A DNA stretch of 64,000 bases from Vespa crabro. Taxonomy: Eukaryota > Arthropoda > Insecta > Hymenoptera > Vespidae. The translations under genes were made by a program, and so were the position numbers. Within the stretch, counting starts at the first letter, position 1. The number at the start of each line of letters is the position of its first letter. The stretch lies in the NCBI RefSeq assembly GCF_910589235.1, contig NC_060962.1:2868232-2932231 (forward strand). The letters run 5' to 3'. The notes under the pieces are model-generated. The model saw only the letters and a program-made list of their open reading frames with translations. It had not been told where the DNA came from and searched no databases. Shown here in pieces: positions 41,113 through 49,565 of this stretch.

Positions 41113-43376
41113 CATAATCTCAGAACGATGCAACACCACAAAATGACCCGTTCTCTTTTCTCCTTTTAGAATCTATCACAACCCCGAGTTAACGTTATCA
41201 TCGACCCTTGAAAATAAATAGCTCGAACGCAAGAATAGGCTCTATTTATCTGACGCCGAGAATAGAAAACGTAGTGGACTCGATGAACTTTTCACGACGA
41301 GTACTTAGACACGTGCACGTATCTCGTGATATTAACATCATTACTTTTACACATTGAACATAATTTTTCTTCAAATTTATTCATAAAACAATCGGAAGAA
41401 AACAAAAATAAAAAAAGCTGACAAACGTCATTTCTATTTTATTTGAAACAATGGTCAAAAAAAAAATATCAAAAGAAATAATAAATGAATTTCAATAATT
41501 TCGTAAAAATTAATTTCATACATTATTTTCATAGAAAAATAATGCCGCTTACAATTAAGACATGAGAAAGTTGAAAATCGAACTCTAACGGATAATGAGA
41601 GCTAATTAAACTATCTCGGATAATTGTAAGAGTCGAGATAATTGGTAATGAGGTTCTAAGGTCGTACGTGGTAGCTCGAGTGTTTCTACTATCTAACACG
41701 CATCTCCATGCATCGTCATACCGTATGCGCTCAGGGTGATTCATGGTCACGGTGAAATCACGAATAGACACGTCGGAGCACGATCGAAAGAAAGAAAGAA
41801 AAAAGGATGTTGATCCAAATATATACTTCTCGTCTTTCGAATGCATCAGACAAGACGAATGTACAGCAATCATCTTCCTTGTGAGCGAAAAAAAAGGCAT
41901 TCGGCTTTTCAATGAAATCGTAAAAAAGTATATCGTCGATAAGTTATCATAAATGGAGATACAATATTATCAAAGCGGAAGATTATTTCTTATCGTTTTA
42001 ATAATATAATAAATTATTTTTCTATATTGTCTCAGATAAATAAACATCTTTCGTGTTAGATATTTTACAATAACATATATGTATAAAACTAAGTTATTAT
42101 TTAACATTATTAATAAAAAAAGATATCAAATAAGGAATCAAAGTTAATCATATGTAACAATATTTTAAGATCATGTTTTTGAATTAAATTAAATTAAATT
42201 AAATTAAATTAAATTAAATTAAATTAAATTAAATTATAAAAAAAAATATATTTAACGATCGAAAATTCAGGTATTTTAAAATTACTTCCGTTCGAATCTT
42301 CGAACAGTGTTGAACGTCGGTATGTTAGTCGAGAAAATAGGTTCATCGAGGTGCGAGTTAAGCTAATAACCGCGTCAAAAGAATCGCAAGAGAAAAGCGG
42401 GACGGCGATCGGTATCTTGTAGGAGGCACAAACGACGGAAGCGGATCCTCCGTGAAAGCTCTTACGAAAGCAGCGGATTAATTGAAAGAACGGCGCGCGA
42501 TCAATCGAGCGTGGGTAAACCTATCGCGCAAAAGGGAGAAGAGAAGCGGCCTCCCGACCAGTGAGAAAGAGGAAGACAGACATATACCGAGAGATAGGGG
42601 AGAGAGAGAGACAGACAGACAGAGCGAAAGAGACAGAGAGATAGAGTGAGAGAGAGAGAGAGAGAGAGAGAGTGAGAGAGAGAGAGCCAGACAGACAGAG
42701 CGAAAGAGACAGAGAGACAGAGTGAGAGAGAGAGAGAGAGAAAGAAAGAAAAAGATAGCATCTCAAATCATTGAAAACGCTATAACCTAACCTCGATTTT
42801 CGATCTCGTTATTGCACAAAAGTCTTTGCTATGAAAACTTGGAGACAGGAAATACAGAATTTTTCGTATTGCTCGCATTAACAAAGAAAAAAGGATAAAA
42901 GATACTTATAAATTACAATCAAGTTTTCTTACGAATGTTAAAAGAAGATATAGAAAGAAACAAACAGACATTTAAATGGATGAATAGTAGAGTAAAAGAT
43001 AGAGAGTACAGAGTGAGTAGGCTGAAAGAGAGAATGAGAGAGAGAGAGAAAGAGAGAGAATATTGCTCTCTCGTCCTGTCGAAAGGACGACTCGATATGA
43101 TCTCTCTTTCTATCTTTTGTTGTAATAATCTGCCAGAAAAAAGAGCCTATGATGATGCTAAAAACATTATTAAAATGATCGGACAAATAGGAAAAATACG
43201 TTAGACGAGGATACGAGGGGAGTAGGTCGAGGGAGAAAAAAGGCCGAAAGTGTCTGGCACGGTGACACCCACCTTGCCAGTGGACCACTCCTCTTCGCTC
43301 TTTGTCCGAGTATCTTCTCGACCACAGTGACGTTTCCGCTTCTCGCTGCCTCGAGCAGCTCCTGGTCCTTCCCCAT
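17558..43376 (-). CDS. Anks1: ANKS1-like ankyrin/SAM/PTB adaptor, 5' eleven coding exons (3' part outside window)
   Basis: The family (vertebrate ANKS1A/Odin and ANKS1B/AIDA-1) are cytoplasmic adaptors with N-terminal ankyrin repeats, two SAM domains and a C-terminal PTB domain. They act downstream of or in trafficking of Eph and other tyrosine kinase receptors and at synapses. Spliced by hand, the eleven exons give 826 codons with matching phases at every junction. The protein opens with MGKDQELLEAARSGNV, nearly identical to vertebrate ANKS1. Seven ankyrin-type repeats lie at about residues 1-30, 43-75, 76-112, 113-145, 146-180, 193-225 and 226-260, with hallmarks GYTALHHAALNGH, PLHLAAWAGD, ETALHCAAQYGH, TPLHLASRNGH and AMHEAALCGK. 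Residues 280-826 are a Ser/Pro/Thr-rich linker. The SAM and PTB exons are not seen, so the last exon here (phase 1) must splice to exons beyond base 1. Family identity is very secure; the 1A/1B distinction does not apply to insects. Confidence 0.93.
17733..20192 (-). other. Anks1: ANKS1 intron 10
   Basis: The intron carries a GA array (18321-18371), a complex CA/CG/TA tract (19118-19266) and a second GA array (19397-19500). The rest is unique AT-rich sequence. No exon is seen. Confidence 0.55.
19118..19266. repeat. CA/CG/TA complex alternating tract
   Basis: About 150 bases of mixed ACAC, CGCG and ATAT units with repeated GTATGTAGACAC elements inside ANKS1 intron 10. Confidence 0.88.
20193..20942 (-). 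CDS. Anks1: ANKS1 coding exon 10 (large linker exon)
   Basis: At 250 codons this is the largest exon (residues 519-768). It starts with the proline/basic motif PTPPKKPPRRNLSVSP, then SNYEYLFLARSGARSHI and a charged stretch DLEQLQKRREQLRHV that may be helical. A threonine tract follows, encoded by a GTT-type repeat on the plus strand near 20635-20665, and the exon ends in a Pro-rich PTSPTHYVQPPTPDHPPP region. The acceptor is TTTGTAG and the donor CAG|GTGAGC, both phase 0. No SAM domain is seen in it. Confidence 0.88.
21774..22050 (-). CDS. Anks1: ANKS1 coding exon 9
   Basis: Encodes residues 426-518 of the linker: GSDSGLYQTPPVPRGTMEGS, SEDLSLTLPTGYGGN, a serine run and SPRERRCLANDSGAPG. The acceptor is TTATCATAG and the donor TCC|GTAAGA, phase 0. 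The proline motif TPPVPR could bind an SH3 domain (inference). Confidence 0.88.
22400..22621 (-). CDS. Anks1: ANKS1 coding exon 8
   Basis: Encodes residues 352-425, acidic and Ser/Thr-rich linker (EDGQNRGPVNGVRR, TEDYSDLSSVFDSVLMS, SINTLESSDQTPEDK). The acceptor GTTTCAG was chosen because it joins exon 7 in phase 2. The donor is GG|GTAATG. No known domain is present. Confidence 0.87.
22622..24910 (-). other. Anks1: ANKS1 intron 7
   Basis: The first half contains a GC-rich block (about 22,880-23,560) with a NotI-type GCGGCCGC at about 23,278 and imperfect GCA/GTA trinucleotide runs at 23,395-23,475. TC arrays lie at 23297-23337, 23609-23665 and 23849-23940. No exon is recognised. Confidence 0.5.
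24911..25127 (-). CDS. Anks1: ANKS1 coding exon 7
   Basis: Encodes residues 280-351, the start of the disordered linker (SSSGVESDADSENLPPIPVQ, then GSPYENVRPGDD). The acceptor is TATGTGCAG and the donor TT|GTGAGT, phase 2. No globular domain is visible. Frame and composition, including the possible phospho-motif SPYENV, support coding. Confidence 0.88.
25526..25752 (-). CDS. Anks1: ANKS1 coding exon 6
   Basis: Encodes residues 204-279, finishing the ankyrin domain: AVVEVLLAAGVDVNTRTS, TAMHEAALCGKMEVVRALL and the degenerate last unit NTVLDLLGQFPPHVTQDI. The frame stays open past the junction, but the donor A|GTACGT at 25525 is the only one found that restores frame with exon 7 (phase 1). A possible GTTGTC site further on breaks the frame. 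Confidence 0.9.
26533..26783. repeat. Paired TC microsatellite arrays
   Basis: Two long TC arrays (26533-26579 and 26677-26783) separated by about 95 bases of unique sequence. The second contains two copies of TCTCCCTCTCATTCTCTC, showing internal duplication. Confidence 0.88.
27085..27190. repeat. CATA tetranucleotide microsatellite
   Basis: Imperfect CATA units with ATATA interruptions over about 100 bases. Confidence 0.9.
29633..29755 (-). CDS. Anks1: ANKS1 coding exon 5
   Basis: Encodes residues 163-203: LETVELLVRTHPELI, a short serine run, then TPLHLASRNGH at the start of repeat 6. The acceptor is CTTATAG and the donor AG|GTAAGT, phase 2. The serine-rich insert between repeats 5 and 6 sits where vertebrates have SAHPNLMSCNTRK. 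Confidence 0.93.
30120..30265 (-). CDS. Anks1: ANKS1 coding exon 4
   Basis: Encodes residues 115-162. It carries repeat 4 (KDNETALHCAAQYGHTEIV) and repeat 5 (RNSRGESALDLAAQYG). The acceptor is GATTACAG, the donor AG|GTAAAT and the exit phase 2. The segment aligns with vertebrate NNENETALHCAAQYGH and ETPLDLAALYGR. Confidence 0.93.
30502..30658 (-). CDS. Anks1: ANKS1 coding exon 3
   Basis: Encodes residues 62-114, with EVVKLLLQYEASTNVVDAKG followed by the repeat core PLHLAAWAGDAEIVRLIL. The acceptor is TATCCAG and the donor GCG|GTAAGC, phase 0. QYEASTNV and PLHLAAW match vertebrate ANKS1 closely. Confidence 0.93.
30883..30963 (-). CDS. Anks1: ANKS1 coding exon 2
   Basis: This 81-base exon encodes residues 35-61, ending GYTALHHAALNGH, the core of the second ankyrin repeat. 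The acceptor is TTTGCAG and the donor CG|GTATGA (phase 2). It is too short to stand out as an open frame and was found by joining exons 1 and 3. Confidence 0.92.
34044..34122. repeat. TC microsatellite with CA end
   Basis: A near-pure TC run (34044-34110) changing to CACACACA, in ANKS1 intron 1. Confidence 0.9.
37424..37470. repeat. TA dinucleotide microsatellite
   Basis: A pure AT run of about 46 bases in ANKS1 intron 1. Confidence 0.9.
41034..41109. repeat. T-rich tract with CTTCC-T7 repeats
   Basis: Three copies of a unit of about 12 bases, CTTCC followed by a T run, lead into a run of about 38 T residues. Confidence 0.85.
42182..42236. repeat. AATTA pentanucleotide array, 11 perfect copies
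   Basis: A perfect pentanucleotide array in ANKS1 intron 1. It is unusual here because nearly all other arrays are dinucleotide and imperfect. Confidence 0.95.
42598..42756. repeat. GA/CAGA compound microsatellite
   Basis: GA runs alternate with CAGACAGACAGAGCGAAAGA blocks. The block CAGACAGACAGAGCGAAAGAG occurs twice about 80 bases apart, indicating a segmental duplication inside the array. Confidence 0.88.
43273..43376 (-). CDS. Anks1: ANKS1 coding exon 1 (start codon)
   Basis: The exon encodes residues 1-34 and begins the ankyrin domain (DQELLEAARSGNVTVVEKIL). The ATG at 43376 is chosen because MGKDQELLEAAR is the conserved family N-terminus and because its context (AAC before ATG, G after) is strong. 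The donor reads AAG|GTGGGT and leaves phase 2. An out-of-frame ATG lies seven bases upstream at 43383. Intron 1 is 12.3 kb. Confidence 0.92.
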
Positions 43377-43828
43377 GTTCCATTTACACCGTAATCAGCC
43401 CTCGATATTCGACCGCGCACTTGTCAATTTCTGTTTTTACTACGATTACTCGCGTTTCATTGATCCAGCGTGGCCATCTTGCCGAAGCGACTGAGGCGCC
43501 TTCTTACGGGCAGCGCTTGAAGCGCCATCGCCGCCGACGGCCGACGAACGTGCGACGAACGAACCTCAAAGAACGTGGGTGCAAGCAAGAGCGTTGTCCT
43601 CTGTGAAAGAAAGAATGAGAACGATAGCGTGCAAACGAAAACGACGCAGGTTACGATCCTACACGAATTCTCCCGAACGAACGAACTAATATTAAACGAC
43701 AGCTGTAAAGCCATTGCTGAATTTTCCTGTTCTTTCAACAAGAATCAAGTTTATACGTGTTTAATTTTTTATTATTTTTATATATTGTAAGTTTCTTCAT
43801 TTTATCGACGAGGCTTAATCAATATACA
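43377..43828. promoter_or_regulatory. Head-to-head promoter region, ANKS1 (-) / TM7SF3 (+)
   Basis: Only 452 bases separate the ATG codons of the divergent genes, so both 5' UTRs and the promoters must fit here unless there are unseen non-coding first exons. The middle (about 43,440-43,680) is GC- and CpG-rich compared with its AT-rich surroundings. GGCCATCTTG at 43472-43481 resembles a YY1/Pho element, which in housekeeping promoters often lies just downstream of the start site. No TATA box is obvious. On the minus strand this element supplies an ATG that opens a six-codon upstream frame (MATLDQ) ending at 43457. Confidence 0.6.
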
Positions 43829-43925
43829 ATGAAGCACGTTGTTCTTGGATCCTTTTTTATCACACTATGGTTACTCGTAATTAGTGAACAAACTCAAGAG
43901 GCTATCACGTCCCCATCAACTTTTG
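43829..43925 (+). CDS. Tm7sf3: TM7SF3 coding exon 1 (signal peptide)
   Basis: Encodes residues 1-32, beginning MKHVVLGSFFITLWLLV, a basic N-end and hydrophobic core typical of a signal peptide. The donor is TTTTG|GTAAGC, phase 1. Intron 1 is 1.4 kb and AT-rich. Confidence 0.9.
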
Positions 43926-45888
43926 GTAAGCATGATTTGGAAATTTAAAAGATTATGTTCTATTTTTAAATCAACATCCGATTCTTCGATTCGTTCTGTT
44001 CATTTAATGCTAAAAGATTTCTCTGTTTTTCTTTTCCTTTCCTCAAAGAAAAAGAAAATTTCTTTTTCTTAAAACTTGGGAAGCATTTTGGAAAATGTTA
44101 TTTCTTTAATTTTGTCATGTACTTACATGGTATCTTATCAAGATCATGTTTGTTTATGTATTATTATGGAAGTCAGATGAGAATTTAATAAAATATTCAT
44201 TGAAATGCTTTAATACAGATACTATATAAAATTTTTGAGAAATACAAGCTTGTTGATGCCATGTTCTTAGATCATATAAGAGGAAATAAATTCTTTATAA
44301 TTGTAAAGTTACAATCAATAGTAAAATTAAGATTAGTACACCAATAGTAAATAAAATTAGGATCAGTACATTATATAAAACAAAACAAGGAAATATAGCT
44401 GCTTGGAGCTAACTGTATTGCTCTTCCTTTCTTTTACCTAACCTTTGAGAAAGTAAATAGCATGTTGTACTTCATATGATAAAATTAAATAGCTAATATC
44501 ATAACAGTAAGACAAAAATGCTTTTATCCTATAATAATCCTATAATAATTCTATATGCGTTGGAAAATATTTATATTTTTATATAAATATCAAAGTTATG
44601 TCTGAATGTGTCTCTTATTGTACATATATAGTTTAAGTATCATTTATAAACAGAAAGTATATAATATTAACCTTTTACTATCAATCTATTAAACTAGCGA
44701 TACTGAACTGCTATTAATTATTAAAATTTGCTCTATTAACCATGCATGTATATTAACTGTATAATTATTAACTTTATAATAAAATAAAATATCTAACAGT
44801 ATTAACATAGTGACGTTGATGATCAATTACAAATAAATATATTTGTCCAATGTTTCTTTAACTTCACACTTTTTTATTATTTTTATATAACTGTTGTTTA
44901 TTTTAATCCTAGTTGTGCACATTTGAAAATAATTTGAAGTTGTGCACTTGGAATGCACCTCAGACACTTTAAACATTTATACAGAATGAATAATTTTGAT
45001 CCAAAATCAATAACTTTGATCCAAAATCAATAACTTTAATCCAAAATAGTACTACATATAAATCTCAGAAATAATAATCAGTAGGTTTGAAAACGTATTT
45101 TCATTTCAGTAATTATAAAAAAAGAATTCATGAATCATGGAATGCGTAAATTGTTTTAATTGAGCTTAAATTTGATCTGGGGTGTTGTATACCCCACAGG
45201 CACAACTAGGGTTAATGTAAGAAGGCTCATATTTTTCTTATTACATAAAATATCTATTACAATATTATAACGATTATTTAACAAAGAAATACCATTGTTT
45301 TCATCACAGGAGAATAACATAAAATTTTACAGATGATAATATAATCTCCATATCGTTATTGAATTATCGAGAAAACGAAGCAGTTAAAAAAAGGATAACG
45401 TTAGTTCCTACAAGTAATTATACGATAAATATTATCGATATACCACCTATCGTTTCATTTCTTATCTTTCAAGTTCACACATATCAATATAATATTACTC
45501 TTTCGTATGATAAATTAAATCTTAATAAGGTGTCAAACAGAAGTCTATTTGGATCTAACGTCGGTTTATATATCGTACCAAAGAAAAAAGAATCGACGTT
45601 TTTCATTAAAAATGATAACGTTCGAAAGATTGAAACTCTGTTGGCAGTCGTTCCTTATATCAAACAAGGTGAGTATATAAATAAATATAATAAATCGATA
45701 TTAATATTAGAATTATTGAAATATCCTTTGATTGATTTTACAAATGATCAATATAAAGCAAATTGTTCTTTCGTAATATTTGATTTTATTTTCGAAATTA
45801 CGTATTTCATCATCCTTCTAAATTTACTTAATATTCGACATTATTAATATAGCAAAAAAGAAACAAAACCAATTATTTTTTTACATTA

Positions 45889-45944
<56 letters not shown>

Positions 45945-48900
45945 CATGACTTGTTCACAAATTATACTCGATGCTCAAACGATTTAATAGCGTACGTTGT
46001 AACAATAAAATTGATCCCTTTAAATACATGAATGAAAAAAAAAGAAATGAAACACGAGAGAAAGAGAGAGAGAGAGAGAGAGGGAGAGAGTGGGAGATAG
46101 AAAGAGGAAAGCAGAGGAATGATTTCCAAAAATCTCTGTTACACTGCTCAACAATTTACCGATTGCAAACCCTTTTCCCTAATCCGATAGCGGCGTGTAA
46201 AATAATGTTTTCGCAAACTCGCAAAAAACAAAAAGCATAAAAACAAGACTATCTAAAGGGACTCTCGAAACACGAGAAAACGTACGTTGTACGTTTTTCG
46301 CGAACAAATCCGCATCAACACCCGCAAATCTCAACAGCAACGCTCGTAAAGTTCGATCTGGCAGCGACAGATATCTCTGTTTCTCTCTCTCTCTATCTCC
46401 TGTTCTCTCTCTCTCTCTCTCTCTTCCTCCCTCTCTCCCTCTCTCTTTCTCTCTCATTGTTGCTATTCACAGCACCAGTACCAGGCGGCTGTAACATGGA
46501 ATTCAATATCGAAGTAGCACCATATCAAAAGCTATTCGTAAACGATTCGATCGTTATCCTGGATTCACAGTCTGCCTCTTTACCACTCACGAGCAACGAA
46601 ATCGAGAGACGCTGTATTTTTCCAGAGACATATCACTTTTTCCTAACCAAACATGACTATTCCATAGAGAGTTACTTCAATGCTATTAGCAGTATGCTCA
46701 CCGTCACGGATATTCTTCGTAATGGTAAAAAGGTACATTTTCATGGAGAAAATATAATAAAAAGAACAAATATTTCATTATTCATTCTTTCATCCTCCCT
46801 CCTAACCCTTCTCCCACCACTCGCCTGCTCCTATATTGTTTTTTTTCTACATAACATGTTCCTTCTTGAACGAGAACGATTAAACTGTTGTAATAAAATT
46901 GTTTATTTTTTGTTAATCGATTAATCGATAATCAACGATTAGACGACAAGAAGAAATATTTATTTATTTTTTTTTTATTTCTTTTTTCTTTTTTTTTTTT
47001 GGTTTGTTTGTTTCATTGTCAGATACCAGCACCGAGCATATCTCCGTTAAGACGAATCTACAGCCGTAATAATGGCATGGGGGTCGTCTACGCGGCTGTA
47101 GTTTCCTATGGAAATGATTATTCAGCTTACGTACCAACTTTCACCTACGGATTCAACTATGCTCTCTATCCTGAGGATGATCAATTTTTAAGTACGTTTC
47201 TATATTATGCTTTATTAAATCGGTCATTATCTTATTACTCAAACTTAGCAATAATATAACATTAATGCAAATATAAGAGATTTTTCTTGTTTTATTTTCT
47301 TTTACAGATGATATGCTATCGAAGTTATTGTGCATTCTAATGTTTATTGCTGGTCTCTTATGCATCCTTAAAGGACATAAAATGATCACCATGGAGTTCG
47401 TCGTGTATACAACATTCTTTGGTGGCATAATTAGTTACATCGTAATTAAATCTTTTGCATCATATGATATCGCAAGTAAATAGTAATATTTATGATCATT
47501 AATTTGTCGAATAACAAATCTAATTATGACTATCTATTGATTGATACTAACTAAATTCTTTCTTTTTCTTACAGCAAATATTAAAATAAGCATGGGCGGA
47601 AGTTTCTTTTTTTTTCTCGTGGGCGTTATTTCCTGTTTCATGAAAATATATATAATAGTCTTTCTTTCTAGACTTTTTTTCGGATTTCTCTGCAGTTCGA
47701 TCTTCTATTTCAGTGTAAAAGGTAAAGTATTTAATGACAAATGGAGAAAAAATAGTCATTTAATTTTTATAACTAGAACAGAAATTACTAGAATAAATGT
47801 AGCTAGCGGATAATAGTTTGTTCAACTCTGAAGGCAAATATAGGCGTTTATTAGCATTTGTTTGAAGCGCGCTGAAGCTTCGCTACATAGAGCTTCTAAA
47901 ATTGATCTTAAGACAATTATTATAAAAAATGTATAGATTCTAATCCTTTGAACTAATAGATATCCATCTATTAGTCCCAAACTAGATATCTATCTATCTA
48001 TCTATCTTGCTACAGTCCTATAAACAAAAAAAAAACCAAAATGTTTGATTTTACTTTCGTTTGAGAAATCTATATCCGTATAAGAATATTTTGGTGAACC
48101 AAGTATCTTACTCAAAATTGATAAGACAGACGATCAAAAGAAATAGACTCCTTCGAAATATACTCAAGAAAATATTTTGACTTGGCATAAAATAGTATTG
48201 ATGGCAGCAGCAAGCGTAAAAATTTGCTAGGCGCGTCTTTTCCCATTTGATCGTTTTTAATACTAAAGCGAAAAGAGTAAGAGAAAGAGAAAATAAGGGT
48301 AGAGGGTGTATGGGGGAGTGAGAGTCGGCCAGCAGGCCGAAGTTAGTTTGAGTTTGGCGAAGGGATGAAATGCGGAGACTTCGTGTCTCTCCCTTTTTCG
48401 GGGGTAGCTTCTATCAATGTTGTCCGCTCATGTGGAAACTTTCGACTGCCGAATCCCCCTCGGTGCAGAGAGTAGAAACGGAGCGGCATCCGCGTTACCT
48501 CCCACCTTTCTCACTATAACACGAGGACGAGGACGAGAACGAACACCCTCCTTACCCTTCCATTCTGTACACGCGCGCGCGTACTTTTCTGCGCGTACAA
48601 TGAGTCTTCGTCCACTCTCTGCCTCTCTCCCTTTCTCTCTTTCTCTCTTTCTCGCTCCCTCTCTCTCTTTCATTTTTTTCCCTATTTCTCTCTTTCATAT
48701 TGCCTTCCAACTCCAAATCCCACGGAACGATCTAACCAGCTTGAAAGATTTGCATTTACCTAATTGTGTCCCCTCCGTATTTGCTTAGTACCAAGACCTA
48801 TTTAGATTACCCGCTTTTAGTAGGCGCAACCCCATGTCGAATCCTTCTTGATTCTTCCTCAAACTCAAAGAAAATGGCACTTCTGCTTTTTACATATTAT

Positions 48901-49565
48901 TTTTATCCTTTTAACCTATCAATATCGTTTAACGAAATGGATATAGGATTTCACGAATCATCGAATCGAAAGAATCATTTCAATCTATATGTAATCATTG
49001 TCATACGAATGACACGGATTAGGAATTCACATTATCATTTCTAATTAACCTTTCAGAATCTCTAGGAATTTTGGAGAACGATTGGATGTTCTGGTCGATT
49101 TATTTGTTCATCGCGCTCATCGTCATGATTATTCTAATCTCGACGTCCTGGTTTGGTCTTCTTTTGACATGCGCTGTTCTCGGAGGATTCATGATAGTCT
49201 TATCGATCGCTTATTTTGCGAATACAAATTTTGTCTACATCATTATCAACGTTATCAGACGCCTGACCGTATCTTTGTTTAATTATGCGATCGTTAGTTA
49301 TCCGTTACAGAGCGCAGGTAATCAATCGTTCAATTCATTTTTTTTATTTGTATTAATCATAGGTGAAAAAAAAAACAAAACAAAAAATATTGATCTACCT
49401 TCGTTTCTTATTTTCTCCCTTCTAGACATAAGCTTGATCGTGTTATGGGTTTTATTGGCCATAATTCGTATCTACAATGACAACGTTTTTGGACGTTTGT
49501 ACACGAAAATGTATCGATATGACTTGAAAAATATATCGGATCAGACGCCATTGTTAGATAAATAA
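43829..49565 (+). CDS. Tm7sf3: TM7SF3-like seven-transmembrane protein, complete (8 exons)
   Basis: Transmembrane 7 superfamily member 3 is a conserved animal membrane protein of unknown biochemical activity; the human protein has been linked to cell survival under stress. The eight exons join in phase to 525 residues plus stop (human is 570). Residues 1-25 are a signal peptide (FFITLWLLVISEQ). The luminal part (to about 288) has the family hallmarks VSFLIFQVHTYQYNITLS, APVPGGCNMEF and AYVPTFTYGF, with glycosylation sequons NYT, NIT, NRS and NDS. Seven hydrophobic segments follow: two in exon 5, two in exon 6, two in exon 7 and one in exon 8. The protein ends TPLLDK, like TPLLL in human. ATG 43829 is the first in-frame ATG and directly precedes the signal peptide. 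It diverges from ANKS1 across 452 bases. Confidence 0.93.
44989..45048. repeat. Three tandem copies of a 20-bp unit
   Basis: The unit AATAACTTTGATCCAAAATC is repeated three times head to tail with one to two changes per copy, in TM7SF3 intron 1. Confidence 0.92.
45333..45668 (+). CDS. Tm7sf3: TM7SF3 coding exon 2
   Basis: Encodes residues 33-144 of the luminal domain. PPIVSFLIFQVHTYQYNITL aligns with human VTFLIFQIHSQYQNTTVS. Three N-glycosylation sequons (NYT, NIT, NRS) are present. The acceptor is TTTTACAG and the donor CAAG|GTGAGT, phase 1. Confidence 0.92.
45889..45942. repeat. TA dinucleotide microsatellite
   Basis: An AT run of about 50 bases with one early TATTA interruption, in TM7SF3 intron 2. 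Confidence 0.9.
46379..46455. repeat. TC microsatellite next to a splice acceptor
   Basis: An imperfect TC array ending about 17 bases before the TM7SF3 exon 3 acceptor at 46472. It supplies most of the pyrimidine tract. Confidence 0.9.
46473..46732 (+). CDS. Tm7sf3: TM7SF3 coding exon 3
   Basis: Encodes residues 145-231, beginning with the family hallmark PVPGGCNMEFNIEVAP. The acceptor TATTCACAG follows a long TC microsatellite that ends about 17 bases upstream. Donor AAAAAG|GTACAT (phase 0) is preferred over the nearby G|GTAAAA because only it keeps frame with exon 4. Confidence 0.9.
47023..47191 (+). CDS. Tm7sf3: TM7SF3 coding exon 4
   Basis: Encodes residues 232-287: GMGVVYAAVVSYGNDYSAYV then PTFTYGFNYAL, aligning with human GVIYNVIVWDPFLNTSAAYIPAHTYAC. 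The acceptor is TTCATTGTCAG after a T-rich tract and the donor A|GTACGT, phase 1. Confidence 0.92.
47308..47475 (+). CDS. Tm7sf3: TM7SF3 coding exon 5 (TM1-TM2)
   Basis: Encodes residues 288-343. Two hydrophobic segments are visible, LLCILMFIAGLLCIL and EFVVYTTFFGGIISYIVI, separated by a short basic loop (KGHK), as in the human protein. The acceptor is TTTTACAG and the donor A|GTAAAT, phase 1. Confidence 0.9.
47575..47721 (+). CDS. Tm7sf3: TM7SF3 coding exon 6 (TM3-TM4)
   Basis: Encodes residues 344-392. GGSFFFFLVGVISC opens TM3, and LFFGFLCSSIFYF forms TM4, matching GLVLGFLISSVTFF in human. The acceptor is TTCTTACAG and the donor AAAG|GTAAAG, phase 1. The frame continues open into the intron, which is read-through and not coding. 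Confidence 0.88.
49057..49317 (+). CDS. Tm7sf3: TM7SF3 coding exon 7 (TM5-TM6)
   Basis: Encodes residues 393-479. TM5 is IYLFIALIVMIILIS and TM6 is GLLLTCAVLGGFMIVLSIAY, followed by INVIRRLTVSLFNYAIV, comparable with human LNVLKRALNKDFHRAF. The acceptor is CCTTTCAG and the donor GCAG|GTAATC, phase 1. The upstream intron is 1.3 kb. Confidence 0.91.
49426..49565 (+). CDS. Tm7sf3: TM7SF3 coding exon 8 (TM7 and stop)
   Basis: Encodes residues 480-525: TM7 (SLIVLWVLLAIIRIY) and a short cytoplasmic tail ending DQTPLLDK, then TAA at 49563-49565. The acceptor is CCCTTCTAG. The tail is much shorter than in human, but the terminal TPLL is conserved. Confidence 0.91.

Larger units (their letters stand above)
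30964..43272 (-). other. Anks1: ANKS1 intron 1 (12.3 kb)
   Basis: No recognised gene. It holds TC/GA arrays (33243-33269, 33676-33715, 34044-34110, 36029-36064, 42598-42756), TA arrays (37424-37470, 40016-40054), a T-rich 12-mer repeat (41034-41109) and an AATTA pentanucleotide array (42182-42236). Patches of unique, more GC-rich sequence lie at about 31,560-31,950, 33,296-33,480, 38,160-38,640 and 39,360-39,730. One 93-codon minus-strand frame at 35047-35328 is unexplained. Confidence 0.6.

Noticed and set aside
46725..46732. Alternative TM7SF3 exon 3 donor G|GTAAAA
   Set aside because: It leaves phase 1, incompatible with exon 4, which starts in phase 0.
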